A stretch of DNA of 64,000 bases from Rhodanobacter sp. MP7CTX1. Its GTDB lineage: Bacteria; Pseudomonadota; Gammaproteobacteria; Xanthomonadales; Rhodanobacteraceae. The notes under the pieces are model-generated. The model was given only the letters and a program-made list of their open reading frames with translations, ran no database searches and was not told the origin of the DNA. The DNA lies in assembly GCF_014205795.1 (NCBI RefSeq), contig NZ_JACHCN010000004.1, forward strand, positions 300,510 to 364,509, given 5' to 3'. Made by a program: the position numbers and the translations under genes. This document shows positions 26,091 through 34,277 of the stretch, piece by piece (positions within the stretch are counted from its first letter, which is position 1; each line of letters starts with the position of its first letter).

Positions 26091-26918
26091 TCAGCTCTGT
26101 GTAGCCACCCGCAACCGCCCCGCCCAATCAACGCCAGGGTCACCCACAGCGATGAATTCCGGGTTGAGCAGCGATTCGCCACGGTTGTAACTAAACGGCC
26201 GCCCCTGCAGATCGAGCACCGCGCCGCCGGCTTCCTGAAGCACGCATTGTGCGGCGGCGGTATCCCACTCGCTGGTGAGGCCGAGACGCAAATAGACGTC
26301 CGCAGCGCCGCGCGCGATCAGGCAGAACTTCAGCGACGAACCGAGTGGCACGAGCTGGTGATCAGGACCGAGCAGCGCGTTCAACATGGAATCCTGCAGG
26401 CTACCGTGCGAGCGGCTACCGGCCATCACCGGAGGCTGAGCCAACGGGCGCGCCCGGATGCGCTGCCACTCGCCTCCCACCTGCGTCTGCAACCACGCGC
26501 CCTGACCTTGCGCGGCGATGTACAACTCACCCGTGACCGGTGCCAGCACGACGCCAAGCACAGTCTGGTGATCGTCGATCAGCGCGATGTTCACGGTGAA
26601 TTCGCCGTTGCGCTTGACGAACTCGCGGGTGCCGTCGAGCGGATCGACCAACCAGTAGCGCGACCAGTGCTGGCGCTCGGACCAGGCCAATGTCTTGGCC
26701 TCTTCCGACAGCACCGGCAACACGGGGTCGAGTGCGGCCAGGCCAGTCATGATGACCTGCTGGGCCGCCAGATCGGCAGCAGTCAGCGGCGAGGCATCCG
26801 CCTTGGTCTCGACCGCGAAATCACTGTGATAGATCGCCAGGATCGCATCGCCGGCCGCGCGTGCGATATCACCGATCTGCTGCGCCAAGGCAGGTGCGCT
26901 ACTCATCGGCGCAGTCAT
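26091..26918 (-). CDS. cysQ: 3'(2'),5'-bisphosphate nucleotidase CysQ
   Basis: 275 residues of the inositol-monophosphatase superfamily. Metal-site motifs: LSEEAK, WLVDPLDGTREFVKRNGEFTVNIALI, and SEWDTAAAQCVLQEAGG near the C-terminus. It removes the 3'-phosphate from PAP/PAPS produced in sulfate assimilation. The SSLKFCLIARGAADVY stretch is typical of CysQ rather than SuhB. The ATG overlaps the nudE stop (ATGA), and nudE-cysQ is a conserved pair in gammaproteobacteria. Confidence 0.94.
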   Translation of the reverse strand: MTAPMSSAPALAQQIGDIARAAGDAILAIYHSDFAVETKADASPLTAADLAAQQVIMTGLAALDPVLPVLSEEAKTLAWSERQHWSRYWLVDPLDGTREFVKRNGEFTVNIALIDDHQTVLGVVLAPVTGELYIAAQGQGAWLQTQVGGEWQRIRARPLAQPPVMAGSRSHGSLQDSMLNALLGPDHQLVPLGSSLKFCLIARGAADVYLRLGLTSEWDTAAAQCVLQEAGGAVLDLQGRPFSYNRGESLLNPEFIAVGDPGVDWAGRLRVATQS

Positions 26919-27472
26919 GTGCGCTGAAAGCGCCCGGCGAGATATTCGCGGGCCATGAACAGCGCAGCAATCGAGCGCCCTTCGGTCACGTCGTCGCGAC
27001 CGAGCAAGGTATGCAGCTCAGACATCTTCCATGGCACCACGTCGAGTTCCTCCGGCTCATCGCCGAGCAGTCGTTCCGGATATAGATCCTGCGCCAGCAC
27101 CACATGGGCCATATGGGTCATGTACGACGGCGACAGTGACAGGTTGTGCAGGATCTTCAGTCGGCGTGCACCGTAGCCGATCTCTTCCTTCAACTCGCGC
27201 TCGGCGCCTTGCTCGGCCGTCTCGTCCTGATCCAGCCGACCCTTCGGCAAGCCGAGTTCATAGCGACCGACGCCGGCGCCGTATTCGCGCACCAGCAGCA
27301 CGGTTTCATCATCCAGCATGGGCACGATGATCACGGCGCCCATGCCGCCGCCTTTCAGCCGCTCGTAAGTGCGGCGCTCGCCATTGGAAAACTCCAGGTC
27401 GAGCTGCTCGACATGGAGGAAGTGGCTGTTGGCGACGTCTCGCGTGGCATGGATGATGGGTGGCTTGCGCAT
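26915..27472 (-). CDS. nudE: ADP compounds hydrolase NudE (Nudix)
   Basis: 185 residues. Nudix box with GLPKGRLDQDETAEQGAERELKEEIGYGA, complete metal ligands. It hydrolyses ADP-ribose, Ap3A and NADH-type ADP compounds. The N-terminal stretch HVEQLDLEFSNGERRTYERL and SLSPSYMTHMAHVVLAQDLYPERL match the NudE group. It is the first gene of the nudE-cysQ operon; the start is immediately upstream of conserved sequence, and the gene is separated by 39 bases from the upstream inositol-phosphatase-like gene. Confidence 0.94.
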   Translation of the reverse strand: MRKPPIIHATRDVANSHFLHVEQLDLEFSNGERRTYERLKGGGMGAVIIVPMLDDETVLLVREYGAGVGRYELGLPKGRLDQDETAEQGAERELKEEIGYGARRLKILHNLSLSPSYMTHMAHVVLAQDLYPERLLGDEPEELDVVPWKMSELHTLLGRDDVTEGRSIAALFMAREYLAGRFQRT

Positions 27473-27511
27473 CCGGCCATTCTAACGCGTCAACTGCAAG
27501 CACGCAGACGC

Positions 27512-28306
27512 CTAGCGCACCTGGCCATTGCCCAGGCGCAGGCGCTGCAGCGCCTGTCGGTGAATCGATGGTGTGCCGGCCAGCACGCTGCGGGTCTCCA
27601 GCGTGACCGGGGCGCCATCAAGCTCTGTGAACACGCCGCCGGCCTCGCGCACGATCACGGCCAGCGCGGCGATGTCGAGAATATTCACGTCCGATTCGAT
27701 CACCAGATCCAGGCTGCCGCGCGCCAGCAGGTGGTAGTGACAGAAATCGCCGTAGCCGCGAATTCGATTGCTGTCGCGGATCAACGCGCCGAACGCATCC
27801 CAGCGACCATCCATGGTGAGCGTCTTGATATTGCCGCTGGAAATCGATGCCTCACCCATCAGCGCCGTGTCTGCCACCTGCACGCGCTCGCCGTCGAGCC
27901 ACGCACCGCCGCCGACGCTGGCCCACATCGTTTCGCCGTAGATCGGTGCACTGGAGACGCCGAGCACCAGCTCATCGCCATCCATCAGTGCAATCTGGGT
28001 GGAAAAAAACGGCGTGCGGCGCACGAAGCTCTTGGTTCCATCGAGCGGATCGACCAACCACAACAGCCCTCCCCGCTCACCCTCGAGCCCGAACTCCTCG
28101 CCATGGATCGCCGCCTGCGGCAACGCCGCCTGCAGGATCTGCCGGATCGCGCGCTCGGCCTCGCGGTCGGCCACCGTCACCGGTGTCGCGTCCGCTTTCA
28201 GCTCCACCTCGACGCCACGCCGCCAATAATGGCGGATCACCTCGGTGGCGGCGGCGGCGGCTTCGCGTGCGGCTGCCAGAGCCGGTACGGTGATATCAGA
28301 GTTCAT
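27512..28306 (-). CDS. Inositol-monophosphatase family protein (histidinol-phosphatase HisN-like)
   Basis: 264 residues. Motifs GEEFGLEGERGGLLWLVDPLDGTKSFVRRTPFFSTQIALM and DVNILDIAALAVIVREAGG define the family. The phrase DPLDGTKSFVRRTPFFSTQIAL is closest to histidinol-phosphatases of the HisN group, which complete histidine synthesis, but inositol-1-phosphatase is possible. The ATG at 28306 overlaps the stop of gspN by four bases; a longer frame running into gspN is rejected. A second family member, cysQ, lies two genes downstream. Confidence 0.87.
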   Translation of the reverse strand: MNSDITVPALAAAREAAAAATEVIRHYWRRGVEVELKADATPVTVADREAERAIRQILQAALPQAAIHGEEFGLEGERGGLLWLVDPLDGTKSFVRRTPFFSTQIALMDGDELVLGVSSAPIYGETMWASVGGGAWLDGERVQVADTALMGEASISSGNIKTLTMDGRWDAFGALIRDSNRIRGYGDFCHYHLLARGSLDLVIESDVNILDIAALAVIVREAGGVFTELDGAPVTLETRSVLAGTPSIHRQALQRLRLGNGQVR

Positions 28307-29106
28307 GGTCGCTGCTTGTCCTGGTTTGCGACTGGCATCGGCAAGCTGCCGCCCAGACCACCGCTGCGTTGAATATGCACCCGACCGTCGGCATCCGGCT
28401 GGCCCAGCCCGGCCAGCCAATGACGTAGCGCTGGGTCAGTCTGTCGGGCGCGCAGCTTCGCGTCCAGTCGCCAGCCCAGCGGACTCAGTTGGAGCTGGCC
28501 CTCGGCTTGCAGCGGGCCGTCACCGTCATCATGCAACTGCACCTCAATCACGCCACCCTGCGCTTGCGCCTGCCATTGAAGATTGCCCAGGGCCACATCG
28601 CCACTGCGCGTACGCATGGCCGCGTGCAGCCACTGCGCACGGGCATTCAGTTGCAGTGGCCAACCGCCTTGCAGCACGGCCTGATCGACCGCCAACTGCA
28701 GCTCGCCCAGTGGCTGGCCTTGCAGCAACGCGACTCGGGGAAGCAGTGAAGCCAGGTCGGCATGCACGCTCACCCCTCGCCATTGGACCTGGTTGTCCGG
28801 CAGCCGCTGCATGGCGCCGGAGAAAGTCAGGTGCGGCCCTTGAAAGTCCAGCTGCAGTTGCACCTGCCCGAGCAGCGCGCGGCGCGACAGCTGCCATTGA
28901 ATTTGGCCGACAGGATTTCCCTGAGCGTTCAGTATCTGCCCGGCCCGGCCGTCCCATAGCTGGCCCTGCACCTGTTGCAGACGCAGCCCGTGCAGTTGTG
29001 GCTCGATCCAGGGCAACGCCCAGCGCGCCGGCAGGAACCACGCCAGCAAGCCCGTAACCAGGATCAGCACGCCCAGGCCAGCCAGGCTTTTTCGCAGGTA
29101 GTTCAA
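28303..29106 (-). CDS. gspN: Type II secretion protein N (GspN-like)
   Basis: About 267 residues from a TTG at 29106 (LNYLRKSLAG); the start is uncertain because the frame continues 105 bases into a tandem-repeat tract. One N-terminal membrane anchor (SLAGLGVLILVTGLLAWFLPARW) is followed by a periplasmic domain with GspN features: GLRLQQVQGQLWDGRAGQI, ISRRALLGQVQLQLDFQGP-like strands, GELQLAVDQAVLQGGWPLQLNARAQW. GspN is an accessory of the type II secretion assembly platform. No other gsp gene is in the window, so the main locus must be elsewhere. It overlaps the HisN-like gene. Confidence 0.8.
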   Translation of the reverse strand: MNYLRKSLAGLGVLILVTGLLAWFLPARWALPWIEPQLHGLRLQQVQGQLWDGRAGQILNAQGNPVGQIQWQLSRRALLGQVQLQLDFQGPHLTFSGAMQRLPDNQVQWRGVSVHADLASLLPRVALLQGQPLGELQLAVDQAVLQGGWPLQLNARAQWLHAAMRTRSGDVALGNLQWQAQAQGGVIEVQLHDDGDGPLQAEGQLQLSPLGWRLDAKLRARQTDPALRHWLAGLGQPDADGRVHIQRSGGLGGSLPMPVANQDKQRP

Positions 29107-29123
29107 ACGTCGATTCCCGAGCT

Positions 29124-29264
29124 GTCCATGGCTGGACCTGATCGTCCATTTTCCATGAGCGAACTTGAACGTGTCATTTTGAATGAAGGGGCTTGCGCGT
29201 GTCGTTTCCAATGAATGGACTTGAGCGTGTCATTCCCAATGAATGGACTTGAGCGTCCATGGCC
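29124..29264. repeat. 28-bp tandem repeat array between gspN and bioA
   Basis: Units GTGTCATTTTGAATGAAGGG+8 (29171), GTGTCGTTTCCAATGAATGG+8 (29199) and GTGTCATTCCCAATGAATGG+8 (29227) are exactly 28 bases. They are preceded by a 27-base variant (29144) and a 20-base partial (29124), and followed by a 10-base partial (29255). The last two full units differ at two positions only. The array lies in the divergent promoter region of gspN and bioA. Confidence 0.85.
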
Positions 29265-29283
29265 TAGCAACGATGATAGCCGG

Positions 29284-30648
29284 ATGAGTATTCCCGCAAG
29301 CAACAACGCCGCGCTCGCCCGACGCGACCTGAAACACCTGTGGCATCCCTGCACGCAGATGCATGATCACGAAAGCGTGCCGATGGTGCCGATCGCGCGT
29401 GGCGACGGCGCGTGGTTGATCGATGCCGACGGTCGCCGCTATCTCGATGGCATCAGCTCCTGGTGGACCAATCTGTTCGGCCACGCCAACCCGCGCATTG
29501 CGGCGGCGCTGGCCGACCAGGCGCAGACGCTGGAGCATGTGATCTTTGCCGGCTTCACGCACGAACCGGCCATCGAGCTGGCGGAGGAACTCGTCCGCAT
29601 CACGCCCGCTGGACTCAATCGCGTGTTCCTGGCCGACAACGGTTCGGCAGCGATCGAAGTGGCGTTGAAGATGAGCTTCCACTACTGGCTCAATCAGGGC
29701 CACGGCGAGAAGACCCGTTTCATCGCATTGACCGGCAGCTATCACGGCGAGACGTTGGGCGCGCTTTCGGTGAGCGACGTGGCGCTGTACCGAAAGACCT
29801 ACGCGCCGCTGTTGCTGACACCGTTCCTGGCGCCCTCGGCGGACACCTACGAGGGCGAGCCGGGCGAATCGCCCGAACAGATTGCCACGCGCCGCCTCGG
29901 CGAGCTGCGCACGTTGCTGGAGCGCCATGCCCACGAAACCTGCGCGATCATCGTCGAACCACTGGTGCAATGCGCCGGCGGCATGCGCATGTATCACCCC
30001 AGCTACCTGAGTGGCTTGCGCGCGCTGTGCGACGAATTTTCGGTGCATTTCATCGCTGACGAGATCGCGGTGGGCTTCGGCCGCAGCGGCACCCTGTTTG
30101 CGTGCGAGCAGGCCAACGTGAGCCCCGACTTTCTGTGCCTGTCCAAAGGACTCACCGGTGGCTTCCTGCCGCTGTCGGCAGTACTCACGACGGATGGCAT
30201 CTATCAGGCGTTCTACGCGGAATACAACGCTGGCAAAGCGTTCCTGCATTCGCACAGCTATACCGGCAACCCGCTGGCCTGCCGCGTGGCGCTTGAGACA
30301 CTGGCGATCTTCCGCGATGAGCCGGTACTCGAACGCAACCGCGTTCTTGCGGCGCATCTGGCGAAGAGGCTGGCGCCGCTACGCGGACATCCCCATGTCG
30401 CCGACGTGCGTCAGACTGGCATGATCGCGGCGATTGAACTGGTTGCGGACAAGACTAGCCGTCGGCCGTTCCCTGCAGCCGAACGGCGCGGCCTGCGCGT
30501 CTATCTGCATGGGCTGCAACACGGCGTGTTGCTGCGACCGCTAGGCGACATCGTGTATTTCATGCCGCCATACGTGGTGAGCGAGCAGGAAATCGACCTG
30601 CTGGTCGATACGGCGATCGTCGGCATCGAACATGCCGTAAGAAACTGA
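29284..30648 (+). CDS. bioA: Adenosylmethionine-8-amino-7-oxononanoate aminotransferase
   Basis: 454 residues, PLP enzyme of biotin synthesis: it converts KAPA to DAPA with S-adenosylmethionine as amino donor. LWHPCTQMHDH and GISSWWTNLFGHANPRI are BioA-specific. ADNGSAAIEVALKMSFHYW binds the PLP phosphate, FIADEIAVGFGRSGTLFACE holds the PLP aspartate, and LSKGLTGGFLPLSAVL contains the Schiff-base lysine. The ATG at 29284 is chosen; a longer frame starts inside the 28-bp repeats. The gene stands alone, divergent from gspN. No other bio gene is nearby. Confidence 0.96.
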   Translation: MSIPASNNAALARRDLKHLWHPCTQMHDHESVPMVPIARGDGAWLIDADGRRYLDGISSWWTNLFGHANPRIAAALADQAQTLEHVIFAGFTHEPAIELAEELVRITPAGLNRVFLADNGSAAIEVALKMSFHYWLNQGHGEKTRFIALTGSYHGETLGALSVSDVALYRKTYAPLLLTPFLAPSADTYEGEPGESPEQIATRRLGELRTLLERHAHETCAIIVEPLVQCAGGMRMYHPSYLSGLRALCDEFSVHFIADEIAVGFGRSGTLFACEQANVSPDFLCLSKGLTGGFLPLSAVLTTDGIYQAFYAEYNAGKAFLHSHSYTGNPLACRVALETLAIFRDEPVLERNRVLAAHLAKRLAPLRGHPHVADVRQTGMIAAIELVADKTSRRPFPAAERRGLRVYLHGLQHGVLLRPLGDIVYFMPPYVVSEQEIDLLVDTAIVGIEHAVRN

Positions 30649-30661
30649 GCCTTCCTGGCTT

Positions 30662-30697
30662 GAGCGCCCCACTGCCGCACACGCGCGGCAGCGGGCT
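30662..30697 (+). terminator. Possible terminator hairpin after bioA
   Basis: CTGCCGC / GCGGCAG with a six-base loop, extended by weaker GAGC..GCTC pairing, begins 14 bases after the bioA stop. No T-run follows, so it may only be a stabilising hairpin. It lies between convergent genes. Confidence 0.4.
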
Positions 30698-30711
30698 CAG
30701 CGACGCAGCTG

Positions 30712-31029
30712 TCAGTGCCCAACGCTCACGCTTGGGTCGAGCATTTGCAATGCGCGCGCGTTATTGCCGTTGGTGCCCTGACTGCGCAGCTCGTCTCCGC
30801 TGTAGCTGCGACCCGGCACCGGCAGGCATTCGCCTTTCTTCGCCGGAATCAGGCTGCCGGTGTCATGGATGCAATTACGGTCACCTGGTTTAGGGACGTG
30901 GTCTGGTGTCTTCTGACTGTCCTGACTGGTTTGGCCGCTGGTCGTGGGTACCGGGCTTTGGGCAAAGGCCATCGCACTGATACCCAGACTGGTGATCAGC
31001 GCGAGCGTAAGGATGGATAGTTTGGACAT
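30712..31029 (-). CDS. Small secreted protein of unknown function
   Basis: 105 residues with a signal peptide (LSILTLALITSLGISAMAFA, cleaved before QSPVP). The mature part is short, Ser/Thr/Gln-rich at first, and then has a compact segment NCIHDTGSLIPAKKGECLPVPGR with two cysteines that could form a disulfide, followed by SYSGDELRSQG. I do not recognise the family beyond a resemblance to small periplasmic proteins of Xanthomonadales. It is monocistronic and convergent with bioA. Confidence 0.7.
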   Translation of the reverse strand: MSKLSILTLALITSLGISAMAFAQSPVPTTSGQTSQDSQKTPDHVPKPGDRNCIHDTGSLIPAKKGECLPVPGRSYSGDELRSQGTNGNNARALQMLDPSVSVGH

Positions 31030-31205
31030 GGCGGATTACCTCGGTTGCGGCGGCATCTGGCTGCTCCATGTTGCACCCGGTGTTTGCGCGAGGCAATGCG
31101 TGACGCCAGGCCATCTCGCTGGGATTCAGCTTCCTGCTCGATCAATCGATGTCGTCCGGCAGGTGCGGCTCGGCTAAGCTTGGCTTTTGCCCTGCCAAGC
31201 GCTTC

Positions 31206-31940
31206 ATGCGAAATATCCGTATCCATGTTGACCAGCTGCTCGCGGTCGGCGCCGAACTGCCGCTGCCGGCACAGGCGGGCGAGCATGCCACGCGGGTCCT
31301 GCGGCTGGTTGCCGGCGACCCGCTGACCCTCTTCAACGGTGACGGCTGCGACTACCCGGCCATCATCCTTGCGGTTGGCAAGCGCGAGGTCATCGTGAGG
31401 GTGGAAGCCAAGCATGCCTTGCACAACGAATCGCCCCTGTCGCTGACCCTGGCGCAAGGTGTGGCGCGCGGCGAGAAGATGGACCTGATCGTGCAAAAGG
31501 CCACCGAGCTGGGCATCGTGCGTATCGTGCCGCTGCTGACCGAGCGATCGGAAGTGAAGCTGGACGCCGGCCGGGCCGAAAAGCGGCTGCTGCACTGGCG
31601 CGCGGTGGCGGCCAGTGCCGCCGAACAGAGCGGCCGCGCGCGGTTACCGGAGATTAGCCCGGCGTTACCTTTGCCACAGTGGCTGGACAGTCTCGACGCC
31701 GATGGCGCCTTGCGCCTGGCCTTGCTGCCGCAGGCCACGCGGTCATCGCGCGACCTGCGTTTCACTACTGCCGGCGGCCTGCTGGTGGTAGGGCCTGAAG
31801 GTGGCCTGGGCGAACGAGATATCCGCGCGCTGACGGCCGCAGGTTTCGACGGACTTCGACTGGGGCCGCGCATCCTGCGCACGGAAACGGCCGGGTTGGC
31901 CGCGCTTGCAGCGCTACAGGCGCTGCACGGCGACGGCTAA
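31206..31940 (+). CDS. rsmE: 16S rRNA (uracil-1498-N3)-methyltransferase
   Basis: 244 residues. SPOUT-class methyltransferase that methylates U1498 in helix 44 of 16S rRNA. Landmarks: the N-terminal PUA-like part with HATRVLRLVAGDPLTLFNGDG; GVARGEKMDLIVQKATELGIVRIVPLLTERSEVKL; and the SAM-binding knot VVGPEGGLGERDI with LGPRILRTETA. The ATG at 31206 gives the conserved MRNIRIHV start; an in-frame upstream start is not supported. It is convergent with chpC, only 25 bases between the stops. Confidence 0.96.
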   Translation: MRNIRIHVDQLLAVGAELPLPAQAGEHATRVLRLVAGDPLTLFNGDGCDYPAIILAVGKREVIVRVEAKHALHNESPLSLTLAQGVARGEKMDLIVQKATELGIVRIVPLLTERSEVKLDAGRAEKRLLHWRAVAASAAEQSGRARLPEISPALPLPQWLDSLDADGALRLALLPQATRSSRDLRFTTAGGLLVVGPEGGLGERDIRALTAAGFDGLRLGPRILRTETAGLAALAALQALHGDG

Positions 31941-31965
31941 GTCGCGGCCGCTCCCTGTGCCGACT

Positions 31966-32490
31966 TCAGCCGGTGTTGCCGGCTGGCTCGGCCGGTTCTG
32001 CCGGTTCCGGTGATTCTGTCAAATCGGCACCGAGCAAGCTGAGCAGCTCGGTTTCGATCCATTCCAGATCGGGAATCATCGCGACGTCATCGCGCACCAG
32101 GACTTTTGCACGCAAGCCCGGGGGCAGCGCAGTGCCGTCATGGGTGGGAATGATCAACTCGGCATTCAACGTGATCAGGCGCGGAAAGCCCTGCGTCACG
32201 ACCGCAATGAAGGGCAATCCGGGATTGCCGCCGAGCGCTTTGAGCACGGCTACGCGCACGCTCAAGTCGGCATCGCCTTCTTCGGTGCCTGCCAGCTTGG
32301 TGAACGAAACGAGCGGCACCCGCCAGCCACGCCAGGCGATACGACCCAGCAGCCATTCCGGGGCATCGGCGACCGGTTCAGGCTTGGTCTGGGTGATGAC
32401 TTCGGCGACGGTGGCGTTCGGCAACAGCAGACGCAGGTTGCCCACGGGCACCAGTACGCAGCGGATTTCACGCGGCAGCGGATCACTCAT
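31966..32490 (-). CDS. chpC: CheW-domain coupling protein of the Pil-Chp system (ChpC)
   Basis: 174 residues. CheW-like fold: EIRCVLVPVGNLRLLLPNATVAEV, PEWLLGRIAWRGWRVPLVSF, VRVAVLKALGG. A Glu/Pro/Ala-rich tail (SPEPAEPAEPAGNTG) ends it. ChpC is thought to link accessory chemoreceptors to the ChpA kinase. It is the last gene of the pilus chemosensory operon and overlaps chpB by four bases (ATGA). The position matches chpC in Pseudomonas aeruginosa and Xylella. Confidence 0.87.
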   Translation of the reverse strand: MSDPLPREIRCVLVPVGNLRLLLPNATVAEVITQTKPEPVADAPEWLLGRIAWRGWRVPLVSFTKLAGTEEGDADLSVRVAVLKALGGNPGLPFIAVVTQGFPRLITLNAELIIPTHDGTALPPGLRAKVLVRDDVAMIPDLEWIETELLSLLGADLTESPEPAEPAEPAGNTG

Positions 32491-34277
32491 GGAAACACCT
32501 CGATCAGGCGCGCCGCCAACTCATGCGGCGTGCCGGAAAAACTGACCAATCGTTCGGCAAACAACCCACTGACCATGTCGGCGGAATGCGTCTCGGACGA
32601 TGACTCTACCCATACCTGACCGCCACGATCGTGGATCGCCTGTGAACCGGCAACCGAATCGTTGGCCCGGCCGGAGAACACGACGGCCAACGCATCGCGA
32701 CCAAATGCATTCGCTGCCATGGTGAGGCTTGCATCGATTGACGGAGCCGGGGTCGCACCAGCATCGCTCGGCTCAAGTTCGATACTGCCATTGCGATGAA
32801 GGCGCACCTGCAGTCCCGTCGGCACTACGAGTACCTCGCCAACGCCGGCCTGACCACCGTGCTCAGCCAGTCGCACTGGCAACGTGGAGCGCTCAGCCAG
32901 TGTTTCCACCAGCGCCTGCGCCGACTTCCCGCCCAAATGCTGGGTATGCAGAATGGTTAACCGGGAGGCAGCCGACAGCGCGCCCAGAAAGGTACAGACG
33001 GATTCGGTGCTATCGATCGCCGCACCCAACACCACAATGCGACTCAAGGCAGTTGCGCGGTCGTCAAGCACCATTTCATGGTCGGGGGCATACGCCTGCG
33101 GGGCGATCGCCTCTTCCATCGACACCAGTTGCAAACTCATTATCGGCTCGAATCCCGCAGCGGTCTGCTCGACGTCGGGCGCGAGGAAGTCAGCGGCGCT
33201 CAACTTCTCGATGCCAAACACCGTGGCGTCGGTCGCTTCCGCAGCCGCATCTGTCGCAGCAACCAGCGGAACCTCGTCATCCAGCAGTGCCCATTCATCA
33301 GGCGCGCGCGTGGTCGATGACATGCTGTCGCTCGGGATATGCGCAACAGCAGCCGCAGCGATCGTCGCAACCTCGGCATCGTCCATGGGCGACAGCTGCA
33401 GGTGATCAAGCTGGAACACACGCGACGGCGCGCTGGACGGCTCTTCACTTATTTCGTCTGCAACTGACAGCGTGCTCTCGGCGAGACCATCAAGGTGGTC
33501 AAGCCCATCCAATGCATCATCGTCGGCCCCTGCCACAGGTGCGCCGAAATTACCGTCGTGCAACGGGGGCAATTCTTCGTCATGGGCGAAACGCAGGCCA
33601 GACCCGGCACCGTACTCCTCGCCAGCGGGCAATTCGTCGGAAGCCAGCAACGCTTCCAGCTCCGCCGCCAGGCTTTCCGATTCGGCCGTGGCCGTTTGCT
33701 CGTGCTCATCAGCGTATGCGTGCACCGGCAGATCCGGCTCCGGCAACGAAGATGCTTCGGCCATCGCAGGTTCCGCGACCAACGCCGCAGCAGCCACGGG
33801 TGCGGCCGCGAGACTGATTTCCACCGCAGCTACGTGCGCCGGTGCCTGCACATGGCTAGCTTCGACGGCAAGCGCTTCAATCGCTGCAGCGGGCTGCGTC
33901 TCGATGTGGCGAGCGTTCTCAGGGCGTGGCGGGTCGATGTCGCCTGCCGCCAGCACCTTCACTGCCAGGTGACGGGCCCAACGTGCGCGATCCCATCCCA
34001 CCAACGCTCGGCTGGCCTGCGCATCGTTGAAAACAATCCGCGGCCGTTTGTCACTGTCGATCGCTTCGTACAGCTGATCGAGCGCATCGTCGGCAGCATT
34101 GTCCAGATTGACTACCACGACTTCAGCGCCCGATTTCTGCAGCAGTTCCCGGCTGAGACTGGACACTCCACCCTCGTGAACAATCCGCGCGCCGCGCTCG
34201 TGCAGCGCCTCGCGCAGTTGTCCGCCCAGTTCGGTGTCGTCAAACAACAAGGCAACGGCAGGTGCCGCTTCAATCAT
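32487..34277 (-). CDS. chpB: ChpB-like CheB-family protein with degenerate receiver and methylesterase sites
   Basis: 596 residues. Residues 1-115 resemble a receiver domain (VALLFDDTELGGQLREALHERG), but the phospho-acceptor position reads VVVVNLD, with Asn57 where Asp is expected. About 120-400 is a low-complexity Ala/Glu/Asp-rich linker. The C-terminal 180 residues are CheB-like: the nucleophile loop reads VLGAAIDSTE instead of the usual GAST, while His447 (ILHTQHLGG) and Asp540 (SGRANDS) look conserved. It probably lost methylesterase activity or acts as a scaffold. It overlaps chpA by eight bases and chpC by four. Confidence 0.85.
   Translation of the reverse strand: MIEAAPAVALLFDDTELGGQLREALHERGARIVHEGGVSSLSRELLQKSGAEVVVVNLDNAADDALDQLYEAIDSDKRPRIVFNDAQASRALVGWDRARWARHLAVKVLAAGDIDPPRPENARHIETQPAAAIEALAVEASHVQAPAHVAAVEISLAAAPVAAAALVAEPAMAEASSLPEPDLPVHAYADEHEQTATAESESLAAELEALLASDELPAGEEYGAGSGLRFAHDEELPPLHDGNFGAPVAGADDDALDGLDHLDGLAESTLSVADEISEEPSSAPSRVFQLDHLQLSPMDDAEVATIAAAAVAHIPSDSMSSTTRAPDEWALLDDEVPLVAATDAAAEATDATVFGIEKLSAADFLAPDVEQTAAGFEPIMSLQLVSMEEAIAPQAYAPDHEMVLDDRATALSRIVVLGAAIDSTESVCTFLGALSAASRLTILHTQHLGGKSAQALVETLAERSTLPVRLAEHGGQAGVGEVLVVPTGLQVRLHRNGSIELEPSDAGATPAPSIDASLTMAANAFGRDALAVVFSGRANDSVAGSQAIHDRGGQVWVESSSETHSADMVSGLFAERLVSFSGTPHELAARLIEVFP

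Noticed and set aside
25224..26927. 567-codon plus-strand frame antisense to mazG and cysQ
   Set aside because: GC-rich antisense shadow; MazG and CysQ motifs are on the other strand.
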